A stretch of DNA of 7,233 nt from Crocinitomicaceae bacterium (GCA_015662935.1 DQTF01000052.1:1-7233), one strand, 5' to 3'; positions 1 to 6,333 are shown, counted from the stretch's first letter. Numbers and translations: made by a program. The notes: generated by a model from the sequence alone, not told the origin.

Positions 1-31
1 TATTAAGACTGGAATGATTTCAGTCTTAATA
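1..31. terminator. Perfect 11-bp hairpin at the left edge, probable terminator of an upstream gene
   Basis: Bases 1-11 and 21-31 are exact reverse complements around a 9-base loop. A pyrimidine-rich but not pure-T stretch follows (about 39-51), so it is not a textbook rho-independent terminator on the plus strand. It lies 34 bases before the thiolase start and most likely ends a gene outside the window, or acts as a processing hairpin between two genes of an operon. A second AGTCTT copy at 38-43 could compete with the right arm for pairing. Confidence 0.5.
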
Positions 32-65
32 TCTTAAAGTCTTTCTCTCTTAGAATCAGATTGAT

Positions 66-1241
66 ATGAAAAAAGCATACATAGTAACAGGATACAGAAC
101 AGCAGTTGGAAAAGCTGGAAGAGGCGGATTCCGTTTTACGCGGCCAGATGATTTAGCAGCGGATGTAATCAAACACATCATGAAGCAAGTTCCGAATTTG
201 GATAAAGATAGAATTGACGATGTTATCGTTGGGAACGCAACACCAGAAGCAGAACAAGGATTGAATGTTGGGAGAATGATTTCTCTAATGGGATTAGATA
301 CCGACAAAGTTCCAGGAATGACCGTCAACAGATATTGTTCCTCAGGATTAGAGACAATCGCATTAGCTCAAGCAAAAATTGAAGCTGGAATGGCAGATTG
401 TATCATTGCTGGCGGCGCAGAATCGATGTCGATGATGGCAATGGGAGGTTGGAGAATTGTTCCAAATCCGAAGGTTGGTAAAGAGAACCCTTCTTGGTAC
501 TGGGGAATGGGATTGACAGCAGAAGCAGTTGCTGAGCAATTCAAAGTCTCTCGTGAAGACCAAGATCGTTTTGCTTTACAATCACACGAAAAGGCAATTA
601 AAGCTATAAAGTCAGGTCGTTTTGAGGATGATATTGTGCCGATTACGGTAAACCAGGTTTATTTAGACGAGAACGAGAAGCGTCAAGAGCGTTCTTACGT
701 TGTTGATACAGATGAAGGTCCACGACAGAGTACATTTGAAGCATTGGCTCGTTTACGACCCGTTTTTGCACAAGGAGGTTCTGTGACTGCTGCCAATTCT
801 TCACAAACTTCTGACGGAGCAGCATTTTGCTTGGTGATGTCTGAAAAAATGATCAATGAATTAGGCTTGGAGCCAATTGCAAGACTGGCTTCTTATACGG
901 TAGTTGGTGTTGAACCAAGAATCATGGGGGTAGGACCGGTAACGGCAATTCCAAAAGCAATTAAACAAGCAGGGTTGACGTCTAGTGATATTTCGTTGTA
1001 CGAATTGAACGAAGCTTTTGCTTCACAATCATTGGCTGTTATTCGTGAAACAGGAATTGATCCCGAGATCGTGAATGTAAACGGAGGAGCATTGGCTTTG
1101 GGACATCCATTGGGTTGCACAGGCGCAAAATTGTCGGTACAAATGATGAATGAATTGAATAAACGAGGTCAGAAATACGGCGTTGTGACGATGTGCGTGG
1201 GTACAGGTCAAGGAGCAGCGGGGGTGATTGAGATGGTTTAA
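66..1241 (+). CDS. fadA: Thiolase, acetyl-CoA C-acyltransferase (FadA-like)
   Basis: This cytosolic enzyme cleaves 3-ketoacyl-CoA with CoA to give acetyl-CoA and a shortened acyl-CoA, the last step of beta-oxidation. Biosynthetic acetoacetyl-CoA thiolases share the fold. The 391 residues are a normal full length. The acyl-accepting cysteine is Cys91 in NRYCSSGLETIA. The NEAFA motif starts at Asn315. The catalytic His347 lies in GGALALGHPLGCTGAK, and the second catalytic cysteine is Cys377 in MCVGTGQG. All key residues are present. The ATG at 66 starts directly at the conserved first strand (KKAYIVTGYRTAVGK), so no longer form is needed. No promoter-like box is visible in the 34 bases between the edge hairpin and the start, so it may be transcribed from an upstream gene. 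In related bacteria fadA often follows fadB, which cannot be checked here. The thiolase call is firm. The exact substrate range and the fadA symbol are inferred. Confidence 0.93.
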   Translation: MKKAYIVTGYRTAVGKAGRGGFRFTRPDDLAADVIKHIMKQVPNLDKDRIDDVIVGNATPEAEQGLNVGRMISLMGLDTDKVPGMTVNRYCSSGLETIALAQAKIEAGMADCIIAGGAESMSMMAMGGWRIVPNPKVGKENPSWYWGMGLTAEAVAEQFKVSREDQDRFALQSHEKAIKAIKSGRFEDDIVPITVNQVYLDENEKRQERSYVVDTDEGPRQSTFEALARLRPVFAQGGSVTAANSSQTSDGAAFCLVMSEKMINELGLEPIARLASYTVVGVEPRIMGVGPVTAIPKAIKQAGLTSSDISLYELNEAFASQSLAVIRETGIDPEIVNVNGGALALGHPLGCTGAKLSVQMMNELNKRGQKYGVVTMCVGTGQGAAGVIEMV

Positions 1242-1263
1242 AATCTGAATTATTATTATAATG

Positions 1264-1301
1264 AATGAGTATTATCCTATGGAGTGATGCTCATTTTTTT
1301 T
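1264..1301 (+). terminator. Rho-independent terminator of the thiolase gene
   Basis: A stem of about 11 pairs (1265-1275 with 1284-1294, with three G-T pairs) is followed directly by a run of eight T (1294-1301). It starts 22 bases after the thiolase stop codon and separates the thiolase from the next gene. Confidence 0.75.
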
Positions 1302-1345
1302 GAATCTACGTTAAATGACGTATATTTAATAGAGATGATTATCAG

Positions 1346-1353
1346 TAATTTTG
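1346..1353 (+). promoter_or_regulatory. Bacteroidota -7 box (TAATTTTG) for the Asp-box protein gene
   Basis: The box is an exact match to TAnnTTTG, the -7 element used by the primary sigma factor of Bacteroidota. Sixteen bases separate it from the ATG at 1370, implying a leader of only about ten bases. I see no clear -33 TTG at the expected distance, so the promoter is supported by one element and its position. Confidence 0.5.
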
Positions 1354-1369
1354 AACAAAAAAAAACAGT

Positions 1370-2569
1370 ATGAAAAGAAAAACTACCCTAGCACTTTCGT
1401 TCATTGTCTTGTTTGGACTCAGTTCACAAGCACAATTTACGGTTGACACTCTACCAACAAGACCTCAATATAATGTATCAATTCATGACCCAGCAATTGA
1501 AATTAATCAATCAAATGGAACAATTCATTACGGAGGAACGGATGGTGTTTATACCTCAACTGACCAAGGAGTAAATTGGATATATGCCCCCTTGGTGCGA
1601 TCGGTAAATTCTGATACTGTTTCTGGAAAAACAATCGAAGTAAATCAAGCAAATGGGAATATATTTGCTGGACACAATGATTATGGTTTATGGAAGTCCA
1701 CTGATGGCGGTGTCAACTTTGTAGAAATAGATCCTAATGGTTCAGAAGTGCACCATGTTGATGCGAATGGGACTGTGTTTGTTGGGAACTATTTGTTTAC
1801 AGATGGAAATTTTGCAGGCAGAGTTAATAATGGTATCGGTTTTATGAATAATGTTGTCGATGGGCCTTATGGAAGATTGTACGGCATTCGAGAAGGATTT
1901 GGGAGAATTTATGTTTCTAATGATGGTGGTACAACATGGACATTGAAGCACACGACGACAAATGATGTTAAATACATTGGTTTAAAATCAAATAATGAAT
2001 TATTTTTCACAGATGAATTTGAAGGAATGTACACAACAGATACGTCATTTACTGCTCCTACTCTTAGGACTGGAGCTCGAATATTAAATGGTGTTAATGC
2101 AAATGGCTTTATGCTTTTTGTTAGGGGATTATATTCTTGTGCAACATCAATGGATTTTGGCACAAATACAAATGGTTATTCAAGCGGAGAATATTCAACA
2201 ATTTTCAATGGAATACCTTACCCTGTTGTTGATCCAAGTGGAAATGATGACAACCTAGATGCATACAATGGCAAAATTTATCAAACTTCTTCTACTGGAT
2301 TGGTCTATGTTTACCAAGCAGGTGCTGCAAGTATCAATGAAAACACGTTGAATACGTTTGAGATTTATCCGAACCCTTCTTCAACATTCATTAATATTTC
2401 ATCAGAACAAAGTATTTCAAAAGTAGAGATTCTAAACACCCAAGGTATGGTTGTTATGAATAGTAGTAATGCAACCAATATAAATATCCAAAGTTTAATA
2501 ACGGGGGTTTATTTTGTTCGTGTGACAATAGCAGATAATATTTTCACAAAAAGATTTATTAAAGACTAG
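1370..2569 (+). CDS. Secreted Asp-box (BNR-like) repeat protein with T9SS C-terminal sorting domain
   Basis: This 399-residue protein is predicted to be exported and then secreted or anchored at the surface by the type IX system. Residues 1-21 form a signal peptide with a basic start, a hydrophobic core and a likely cut after SSQA, before Gln22. Three Asp-box-like motifs (S-x-D-x-G-x-x-W/F) lie at about 63-70 (STDQGVNW), 110-117 (STDGGVNF) and 183-190 (SNDGGTTW), the signature of beta-propeller repeats seen in sialidases, photosystem-assembly factors and many exoproteins. Residues about 328-399 are a type A sorting domain: YPNPSS at 333-338, the LNTQG turn near 355-359, and TGVYFVRV followed by a basic end. 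No catalytic residues of a known glycosidase are recognisable, so an enzymatic role should not be assumed. Only three boxes are evident, so the propeller may be small or the others diverged. The start is supported by the signal peptide and the -7 box just upstream. Confidence 0.85.
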   Translation: MKRKTTLALSFIVLFGLSSQAQFTVDTLPTRPQYNVSIHDPAIEINQSNGTIHYGGTDGVYTSTDQGVNWIYAPLVRSVNSDTVSGKTIEVNQANGNIFAGHNDYGLWKSTDGGVNFVEIDPNGSEVHHVDANGTVFVGNYLFTDGNFAGRVNNGIGFMNNVVDGPYGRLYGIREGFGRIYVSNDGGTTWTLKHTTTNDVKYIGLKSNNELFFTDEFEGMYTTDTSFTAPTLRTGARILNGVNANGFMLFVRGLYSCATSMDFGTNTNGYSSGEYSTIFNGIPYPVVDPSGNDDNLDAYNGKIYQTSSTGLVYVYQAGAASINENTLNTFEIYPNPSSTFINISSEQSISKVEILNTQGMVVMNSSNATNINIQSLITGVYFVRVTIADNIFTKRFIKD

Positions 2570-2603
2570 TTCGATATAAGTCTTTCTAGCATTCTAATTT
2601 TTT
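2561..2603 (+). terminator. Possible terminator of the Asp-box protein gene
   Basis: Bases 2561-2567 pair with 2579-2585 (7 bp, 11-base loop), and the stem includes the last codons and stop. A run of six T follows only at 2598-2603, 12 bases after the stem, so the match to an intrinsic terminator is imperfect. Confidence 0.35.
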
Positions 2604-2621
2604 CTAACTTCGTCGGTATAA

Positions 2622-2957
2622 ATCAATGGGATATCTCAAATTATTGAGAGTGAACCACAATTTGATTTAATAGAAACAGCTAATAATGGAGAGGATGCCT
2701 TGGCAATCATTAACAAGAGAAAACCAGACATTGCTTTGCTCGATATCGAAATGCCCAAACATTCAGGGATAGAAGTGATTGAAAGAAAGGACTCGCCAAC
2801 CAAGGTTATCTTTCTCAGTGCCTATGAAGAACAATCTTTAATCAGAAGATGTATAGATTTAGGAGCAAAGGGATATTTGCTCAAAAAATGGATTGGTCTG
2901 TATTTTAAAAGTCCCCTTGAATTAATTACACTACTTTTGTTCTTAAGTACAAATTGA
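2622..2957 (+). pseudogene. Remnant of a response-regulator receiver domain
   Basis: The frame opens after a TAA at 2619-2621 and runs to TGA at 2955-2957. Its translation up to about 2891 is clearly a receiver domain of the NarL/LuxR or LytR type. It has a helix-1-like segment (GISQIIESEPQFDLIETANNG), the phospho-acceptor Asp in ALLDIEMP with the following SGIEVI, the switch Ser in VIFLSAYEE, and the conserved Lys near AKGYLLK. The first strand and the acidic pair that binds magnesium are missing, and none of the three frames in 2570-2621 restores them. No ATG or GTG lies upstream in frame, and the only start-like codon is TTG at 2700, inside the domain. After GYLLKK the match stops, and the remaining 21 residues do not resemble helix 5 or a DNA-binding output domain. 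I read this as a doubly truncated pseudogene. Expression as a stand-alone fragment is possible but unlikely. Confidence 0.75.
2932..2939 (+). promoter_or_regulatory. -7 box (TACTTTTG) for the helicase gene
   Basis: An exact TAnnTTTG match lies 23 bases before the ATG at 2963. It sits inside the open tail of the response-regulator remnant, after homology has ended. The nearest upstream TTG (2917-2919) is only 12 bases away, too close for a -33 element. The spacing favours ATG 2963 over an in-frame TTG at 2954. Confidence 0.45.
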
Positions 2958-2962
2958 TACCC

Positions 2963-4273
2963 ATGAACAAGAAACAACTCCAATCTTTTCTACGAAACGC
3001 AGGTCATTCTGAAATGATGAAAATCCAAGAGGATGCCGTAGAAGCCATTCAGAAAATAGATAATCTGATTCTTTATTCTAAAACAGGGTCTGGGAAAACC
3101 TTGGCTTTTTTGTTTGCAATTCTTGCTAAAATGGAAGCCGATTCTAATGAGTTGGAAGCAATTATTTTAGCACCATCAAGAGAATTAACCATTCAGATTG
3201 AAGAAGTTTTCCGTTCTCTAAAGACAGGTAAGAAAATTACTGTTTGTTACGGAGGGCATTCTGTGAAAACGGAAGAAAATAGTTTGAGTCAATTTCCAAA
3301 TATCGTAGTCGGAACACCGGGAAGAATTGTCGATCACATTCACCGACGCAATCTCGATTTACGTTCTTGCCCAATGATTGTCATCGATGAATTTGATAAA
3401 TGCCTAGAATTTGGTTTTGGAGAAGAAATGGGGTTCATTTCGGAGAGAATGAGAGGCTTACAACAAAGAATGCTTGTTTCTGCGACCAAAATGGATGAGA
3501 TTCCGGAGTATTTAGATGCCGATTATCACGTCATTGATGCTCTCAAAGAGAACGATGAAATTGCTGTAACTGAACATCTTGTTCACTCAGGAAAGAACAT
3601 TCTGCGCTCGTTGGCAATCTTGATTGAGTCCTTTGAAAATGAAAAAGCAATCGTTTTTTGCAATTACCGAGAAGTGTCAGAGGATGTCTCTTTCCGATTA
3701 GATGACCTAGGAGTAACCTCCGTTTTTTATCACGGAGGATTGGAACAAGTTGATAGAGAACGCGCGTTGATTAAATTCCGAAATGGAACCTCCAATGTTT
3801 TAGTTTGCACCGACCTCGGTTCTCGCGGATTGGATATCCCAGAAATTAATCACATCATTCATTACCAATATCCAAATAGTGAAGAGGCTTTCACACATAG
3901 AAAGGGGAGAACAGCAAGGATGTCGGCAAGTGGTCATTCGTATTTGTTTTTCGGAGAAGAAACACAACTGCCAGAATACATTGAAGAACCAACCTCTAAA
4001 ATCAATACCAACGATTTAAAAACCAATCCCGTTGTACCAGAATGGACAACGATTTATTTTTCTGCAGGTAAAAAAGACAAAGTAAACAAGATTGATTTCG
4101 TTGGCTTTCTCTCTAAAAAAGGAATGCTTAAAAAAGATGAAATTGGACTCATCACTGTACAAGATAGAATGTCTTTTGTAGCTATTAAAAGAGATTTAGT
4201 TTCGCAACTACTCAAACGAATTCACAACGAAAAAGTAAAAGGGAAGAAACTCAAAATTGACATTGCTCGGTAA
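2963..4273 (+). CDS. DEAD-box ATP-dependent RNA helicase, DbpA-like, with C-terminal RNA-binding domain
   Basis: This 436-residue cytosolic RNA helicase uses ATP to unwind or remodel short RNA duplexes. Motifs in order: Q-motif Gln22 (MKIQEDA), motif I SKTGSGKT 39-46, motif Ia APSRELT 70-76, TPGR 118-121, motif II DEFD 142-145, motif III SAT 173-175, motif IV around IVFCNY 230-235, motif V CTDLGSRGLDIP 282-293 and motif VI HRKGRTAR 312-319. Residues about 361-436 match the DbpA RNA-binding domain, with the AGKKDKV opening, GLITVQDRMSFVAI and the KVKGKKLKI end. In E. coli DbpA this domain binds hairpin 92 of 23S rRNA, so a role in large-subunit assembly is a reasonable inference. Motif II reads DEFD rather than DEAD, keeping the catalytic Asp-Glu. 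I start at ATG 2963. An in-frame TTG at 2954 would add three residues and overlap the remnant upstream. The gene is convergent with the next one, with 18 bases between their stop codons. Confidence 0.93.
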   Translation: MNKKQLQSFLRNAGHSEMMKIQEDAVEAIQKIDNLILYSKTGSGKTLAFLFAILAKMEADSNELEAIILAPSRELTIQIEEVFRSLKTGKKITVCYGGHSVKTEENSLSQFPNIVVGTPGRIVDHIHRRNLDLRSCPMIVIDEFDKCLEFGFGEEMGFISERMRGLQQRMLVSATKMDEIPEYLDADYHVIDALKENDEIAVTEHLVHSGKNILRSLAILIESFENEKAIVFCNYREVSEDVSFRLDDLGVTSVFYHGGLEQVDRERALIKFRNGTSNVLVCTDLGSRGLDIPEINHIIHYQYPNSEEAFTHRKGRTARMSASGHSYLFFGEETQLPEYIEEPTSKINTNDLKTNPVVPEWTTIYFSAGKKDKVNKIDFVGFLSKKGMLKKDEIGLITVQDRMSFVAIKRDLVSQLLKRIHNEKVKGKKLKIDIAR

Positions 4274-4282
4274 TGCTTTATT

Positions 4283-4304
4283 CATTAGAAATTACCTTTT
4301 AATG
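4283..4304. terminator. Possible hairpin between the convergent helicase and glycine-rich protein genes
   Basis: Bases 4283-4290 pair with 4297-4304 (8 pairs including one G-T, 6-base loop). An alternative 6-bp stem pairs 4269-4274 with 4291-4296. Either would lie over the closely spaced convergent stop codons, but neither is GC-rich nor followed by a clear T-run, so termination here is only suggested. Confidence 0.3.
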
Positions 4305-5617
4305 AACTGGAGAACTTCAGTTTTTACTTGAATAAAATACACGCCTGATTTCAGATTGTATAAGTTTATTCTTATTTCACCTGGAGATAATTGATCGAAA
4401 TCTACTTTACTGTTAAGAATAACACCCTTCGAATTAATTATTTTGATGTCTTCTTTAATAATTTTATCATGAGAAACAATTAAGAAGTTAACTGCTGGAT
4501 TTGGAAATATTTCAACGCCATTTTCTGCATTAAAGTCCACACTAATAATTTTCGAATAGGTGGATTGTCCATTGTAATCTGTTTGTTTCAAGCGGTATAT
4601 ATTTATTCCATTATTAGGAGATACATCTATTGCTTTATAATTAATTTGAGTAGTACTATTTCCAGCACCATCTATAATTGCAATAGTTTCCCATTTGTTT
4701 TCGTAGTTCTTTTGCACTTCAAAAAAGTCATTATCCCTCTCTGAGGCTGTTGTCCATGCTAAAGAAATAGTGTTAACGACTTTTAATGCAGTGAAGTTGG
4801 TTAATCCAATTGGTAAAGAAGAGATTGGTGTTAGTGTTATGTATCCATTTCCTGTTTGAAATCCAGCAGTATGTGTGGTTATTGAAGTAACACTTGCAAG
4901 AACAAAGCTACTACCTCCTCCTCCTCCAGCCCAGCATCCGCCACCACCACCATAATATCCGCCACCACCAGCACCACCAGCAGAGTTAGACCCAGCATCC
5001 CCTCCAAAGCCTAAAGACCCAGCAACACCTGGTATATATGGAGCAAAAAAACCAAATGCGCCTCCAGCTGTTTGAGTCCCCCCATATCCGAAAGTCGTGG
5101 GAAGTAAATCTCCAGAAACTCCGTTATCTCCAATTAATCCTCCTCCGTTACCTCCATGGTCACCACCCGCAAATGTGTTTGTAGCAGCACCTCCACCACC
5201 AGAAGCGATAACTGTTCGGTTCGCCAATGCAGTACCACCCATTCGTATATCGGTACCACCTCCACCTCCACCTCCTGAGTAGAGACCAAAAGCACCTCCA
5301 CCATCTCCTCCGCCATTCCATCCTGCAGTTCCACCAGTCCCAGCTACTCCATCTCCACCGACTCCACCGATATATAAATTGAGAACTTGACCAGGAGTAA
5401 CCGTCAATGTTGTTTGCACTCTCCCACCATTTCCAGGTGTATTAACAACAGCTAATCCATCAGAATTTCCTCCGCTAGCGCCAGTCATGTCAACTATTAT
5501 TGAGAATACCGCAGGTGGGACAGTGTATGTTTGAACTGCGCCACTATAAACAAAATTAATTTGGCAGTTTGCAAACTGCATTATTGAAAGAAATAGTATA
5601 AGAATGATACTTTTCAT
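4292..5617 (-). CDS. Secreted glycine-rich (ALK/LTK-type domain) protein with T9SS C-terminal sorting domain
   Basis: This 441-residue protein is predicted to be exported and passed to the type IX system. Residues 1-18 are a signal peptide, with a likely cut before Gln19 (FANC|QI). Residues about 20-263 form a glycine-rich domain. It opens with FVYSGAVQTYTVPP, has a beta segment ending VTPGQVLNLYIGG, then glycine runs near 115-121 (followed by TDIRMGG), 140-143, 217-220 and 223-235, and closes with GNGYITLTPI. This order matches bacterial glycine-rich domains related to ALK/LTK, where glycine strands pack as polyglycine-II helices. Residues about 267-361 are the beta-sandwich linker common in Bacteroidota exoproteins (LPIGLTNFTA, LAWTTASERDNDFFEVQK, YRLKQTDYNG, YSKIISV). 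Residues about 368-441 are the sorting domain (IFPNPA, INSKG, LKSGVYFIQV, basic end). No catalytic motif is visible, so a structural, adhesive or binding role is likely but unproven. Cys228 is the only cysteine in the mature protein. The start is fixed by the signal peptide and the promoter 17 bases upstream. Confidence 0.85.
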   Translation of the reverse strand: MKSIILILFLSIMQFANCQINFVYSGAVQTYTVPPAVFSIIVDMTGASGGNSDGLAVVNTPGNGGRVQTTLTVTPGQVLNLYIGGVGGDGVAGTGGTAGWNGGGDGGGAFGLYSGGGGGGGTDIRMGGTALANRTVIASGGGGAATNTFAGGDHGGNGGGLIGDNGVSGDLLPTTFGYGGTQTAGGAFGFFAPYIPGVAGSLGFGGDAGSNSAGGAGGGGYYGGGGGCWAGGGGGSSFVLASVTSITTHTAGFQTGNGYITLTPISSLPIGLTNFTALKVVNTISLAWTTASERDNDFFEVQKNYENKWETIAIIDGAGNSTTQINYKAIDVSPNNGINIYRLKQTDYNGQSTYSKIISVDFNAENGVEIFPNPAVNFLIVSHDKIIKEDIKIINSKGVILNSKVDFDQLSPGEIRINLYNLKSGVYFIQVKTEVLQFIKR

Positions 5618-5634
5618 GTGTGTTAGGTTTTATG

Positions 5635-5661
5635 CAAAGTTAGATAAAATTTATGTAGCAA
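5635..5661 (-). promoter_or_regulatory. Promoter of the glycine-rich protein gene (TTG / TAACTTTG)
   Basis: Read on the minus strand, TTG (5661-5659) is followed after 16 bases by TAACTTTG (5642-5635), an exact TAnnTTTG. The spacer is slightly shorter than usual for Bacteroidota. Seventeen bases separate the -7 box from the ATG, so the leader is about ten bases, like that of the other T9SS cargo gene. Confidence 0.55.
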
Positions 5662-5887
5662 TAATAAATAATTGCACTTGTTTTTGTGTGTACTATGCTG
5701 ATAATGCATCATTTATGTGATTGCTGAATTTTTTTCTAAATAATATTATTTTCATAATTGGTTTTTTTTATTTGTGTCTTTTAGAATTGAAAGGTTAACA
5801 TTGTAAAAAAATAAGCGCTATTCTTCCATTGACGTTTTACTTTATTTGTATCAAGCTGGTCGACATTGTTCGGTAATATATTCAACC

Positions 5888-5971
5888 AACTACCGCAAAT
5901 ATTCATTCGCAACTCAAAAATGTCAATCTATCGACTAATTACTTATTTTCATCGATGAATATTTGGTAGTT
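5888..5971. repeat. Long imperfect inverted repeat overlapping the -33 box
   Basis: Bases 5888-5909 (aactaccgcaaatattcatt plus cg) are the reverse complement of 5953-5971 (cgatgaatatttggtagtt). All 19 bases of the right arm pair, and the left arm has a one-base and a two-base bulge. The arms are separated by 43 bases. The right arm contains the TTTG of the promoter at 5962-5965. Because transcription of the downstream gene should start near 6000, the repeat would act as DNA, for example as paired protein-binding sites, rather than as part of that mRNA. Confidence 0.6.
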
Positions 5972-5993
5972 ATAGATTGTTGTTATACCTTTG
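5962..5993 (+). promoter_or_regulatory. Near-consensus Bacteroidota promoter (TTTG-N20-TACCTTTG)
   Basis: TTTG at 5962-5965 and TACCTTTG at 5986-5993 are exact -33 and -7 elements with a 20-base spacer, the best promoter in the window. Transcription should start near 6000, giving a leader of about 46 bases to the ATG at 6046, longer than for the other genes here. Confidence 0.7.
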
Positions 5994-6045
5994 TTTAAGA
6001 AATCAAGATAAAATTTGACTTCCAACCTAATAAAAAACCGATATT

Positions 6046-6279
6046 ATGAGCAATAGACCAACAACTACAAGCAAACTGTTAAAGTTTTTTGTTCTTCCAT
6101 TTTCTTTCATTGTTTTGATTTTTTTCTTGATGAATGAAATTAAAGAAAGCTCAAAGACTCAAAAAAAACAATCCCAAATCCAATCGGCTCGAACAATTGA
6201 AATCAACGATAATTTTAGAGCTATTTCTAATATTTCAAAAGGAATGGATAAAAAAAGAATGGCTTATACAGGTAGATAA
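6046..6279 (+). CDS. Small single-pass membrane protein of unknown function
   Basis: I do not recognise this 77-residue protein. It has a short polar start (MSNRPTTTSK), one strongly hydrophobic segment at about 12-29 (LKFFVLPFSFIVLIFFLM), then a charged Lys/Ser/Gln-rich stretch (about 30-48) and a polar, basic C-terminus with no cysteine. The hydrophobic segment is long enough to span the membrane. No signal-peptidase site is obvious after it, so a signal-anchor with one side exposed is more likely than secretion. Evidence that it is a real gene: the best promoter in the window lies upstream at sensible spacing, the start is an ATG, the frame is open over the whole space to the next gene, and the composition suits a membrane protein. 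The gene stands alone between divergent and same-strand neighbours, each with its own promoter-like box. The 54 bases after the stop contain only a weak AT stem. Confidence 0.65.
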   Translation: MSNRPTTTSKLLKFFVLPFSFIVLIFFLMNEIKESSKTQKKQSQIQSARTIEINDNFRAISNISKGMDKKRMAYTGR

Positions 6280-6333
6280 TTAAATACTTTAAATTCTTAC
6301 TTTTTACCCACCCCAAAATTCACTTTGAATGAC

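Larger units (their letters stand above)
5618..6045. other. AT-rich intergenic region between divergent genes
   Basis: These 428 bases hold no convincing reading frame on either strand. The left end carries the minus-strand promoter of the glycine-rich protein gene, and the right end carries the plus-strand promoter of the small membrane protein gene. From about 5700 to 5800 the sequence is mostly A/T homopolymer runs. From about 5860 to 5980 it is crowded with inverted repeats, listed separately. I see no tRNA, riboswitch or rRNA. Confidence 0.6.

Noticed and set aside
2570..2621. A frameshifted N-terminus that would restore the response regulator
   Set aside because: I translated all three forward frames. 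None contains the first beta strand or the acidic Asp-Asp pair, so a single frameshift does not explain the loss.
2881..2957. A frameshift at the A-run after the conserved GYLLK that would restore the C-terminal part of the response regulator
   Set aside because: Both alternative frames reach stop codons within about 15 residues and show no helix-turn-helix or helix-5 pattern.
5097..5334. Open frames opposite and alongside the glycine-rich domain, including a proline-rich plus-strand frame at 5097-5282
   Set aside because: Glycine codons (GGN) read as proline codons (CCN) on the opposite strand, so these frames are a by-product of the glycine-rich gene. They have no promoter or domain of their own.
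4921..5340. Tandem DNA repeat or CRISPR-like array in the GGN/CCN-rich stretch
   Set aside because: The repetition follows glycine codons with variable spacing and no constant repeat unit or spacers. It is protein low complexity, not an array.
5888..5971. Integron attC-like recombination site
   Set aside because: The repeat begins AAC and ends GTT with extra-helical bases and a fitting length of 84 bases, which recalls attC. The flanks do not match RYYYAAC and GTTRRRY, there are no separate L boxes, and no integrase or cassette arrangement is present.
5888..5971. Terminal inverted repeats of a small insertion element
   Set aside because: No target-site duplication flanks the arms, and the space between them is only 43 bases with no coding content.
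6280..6333. Terminator after the small membrane protein gene
   Set aside because: Only an all-AT stem of about 7 pairs with a bulge is visible, with a mixed C/T stretch after it, too weak to call.
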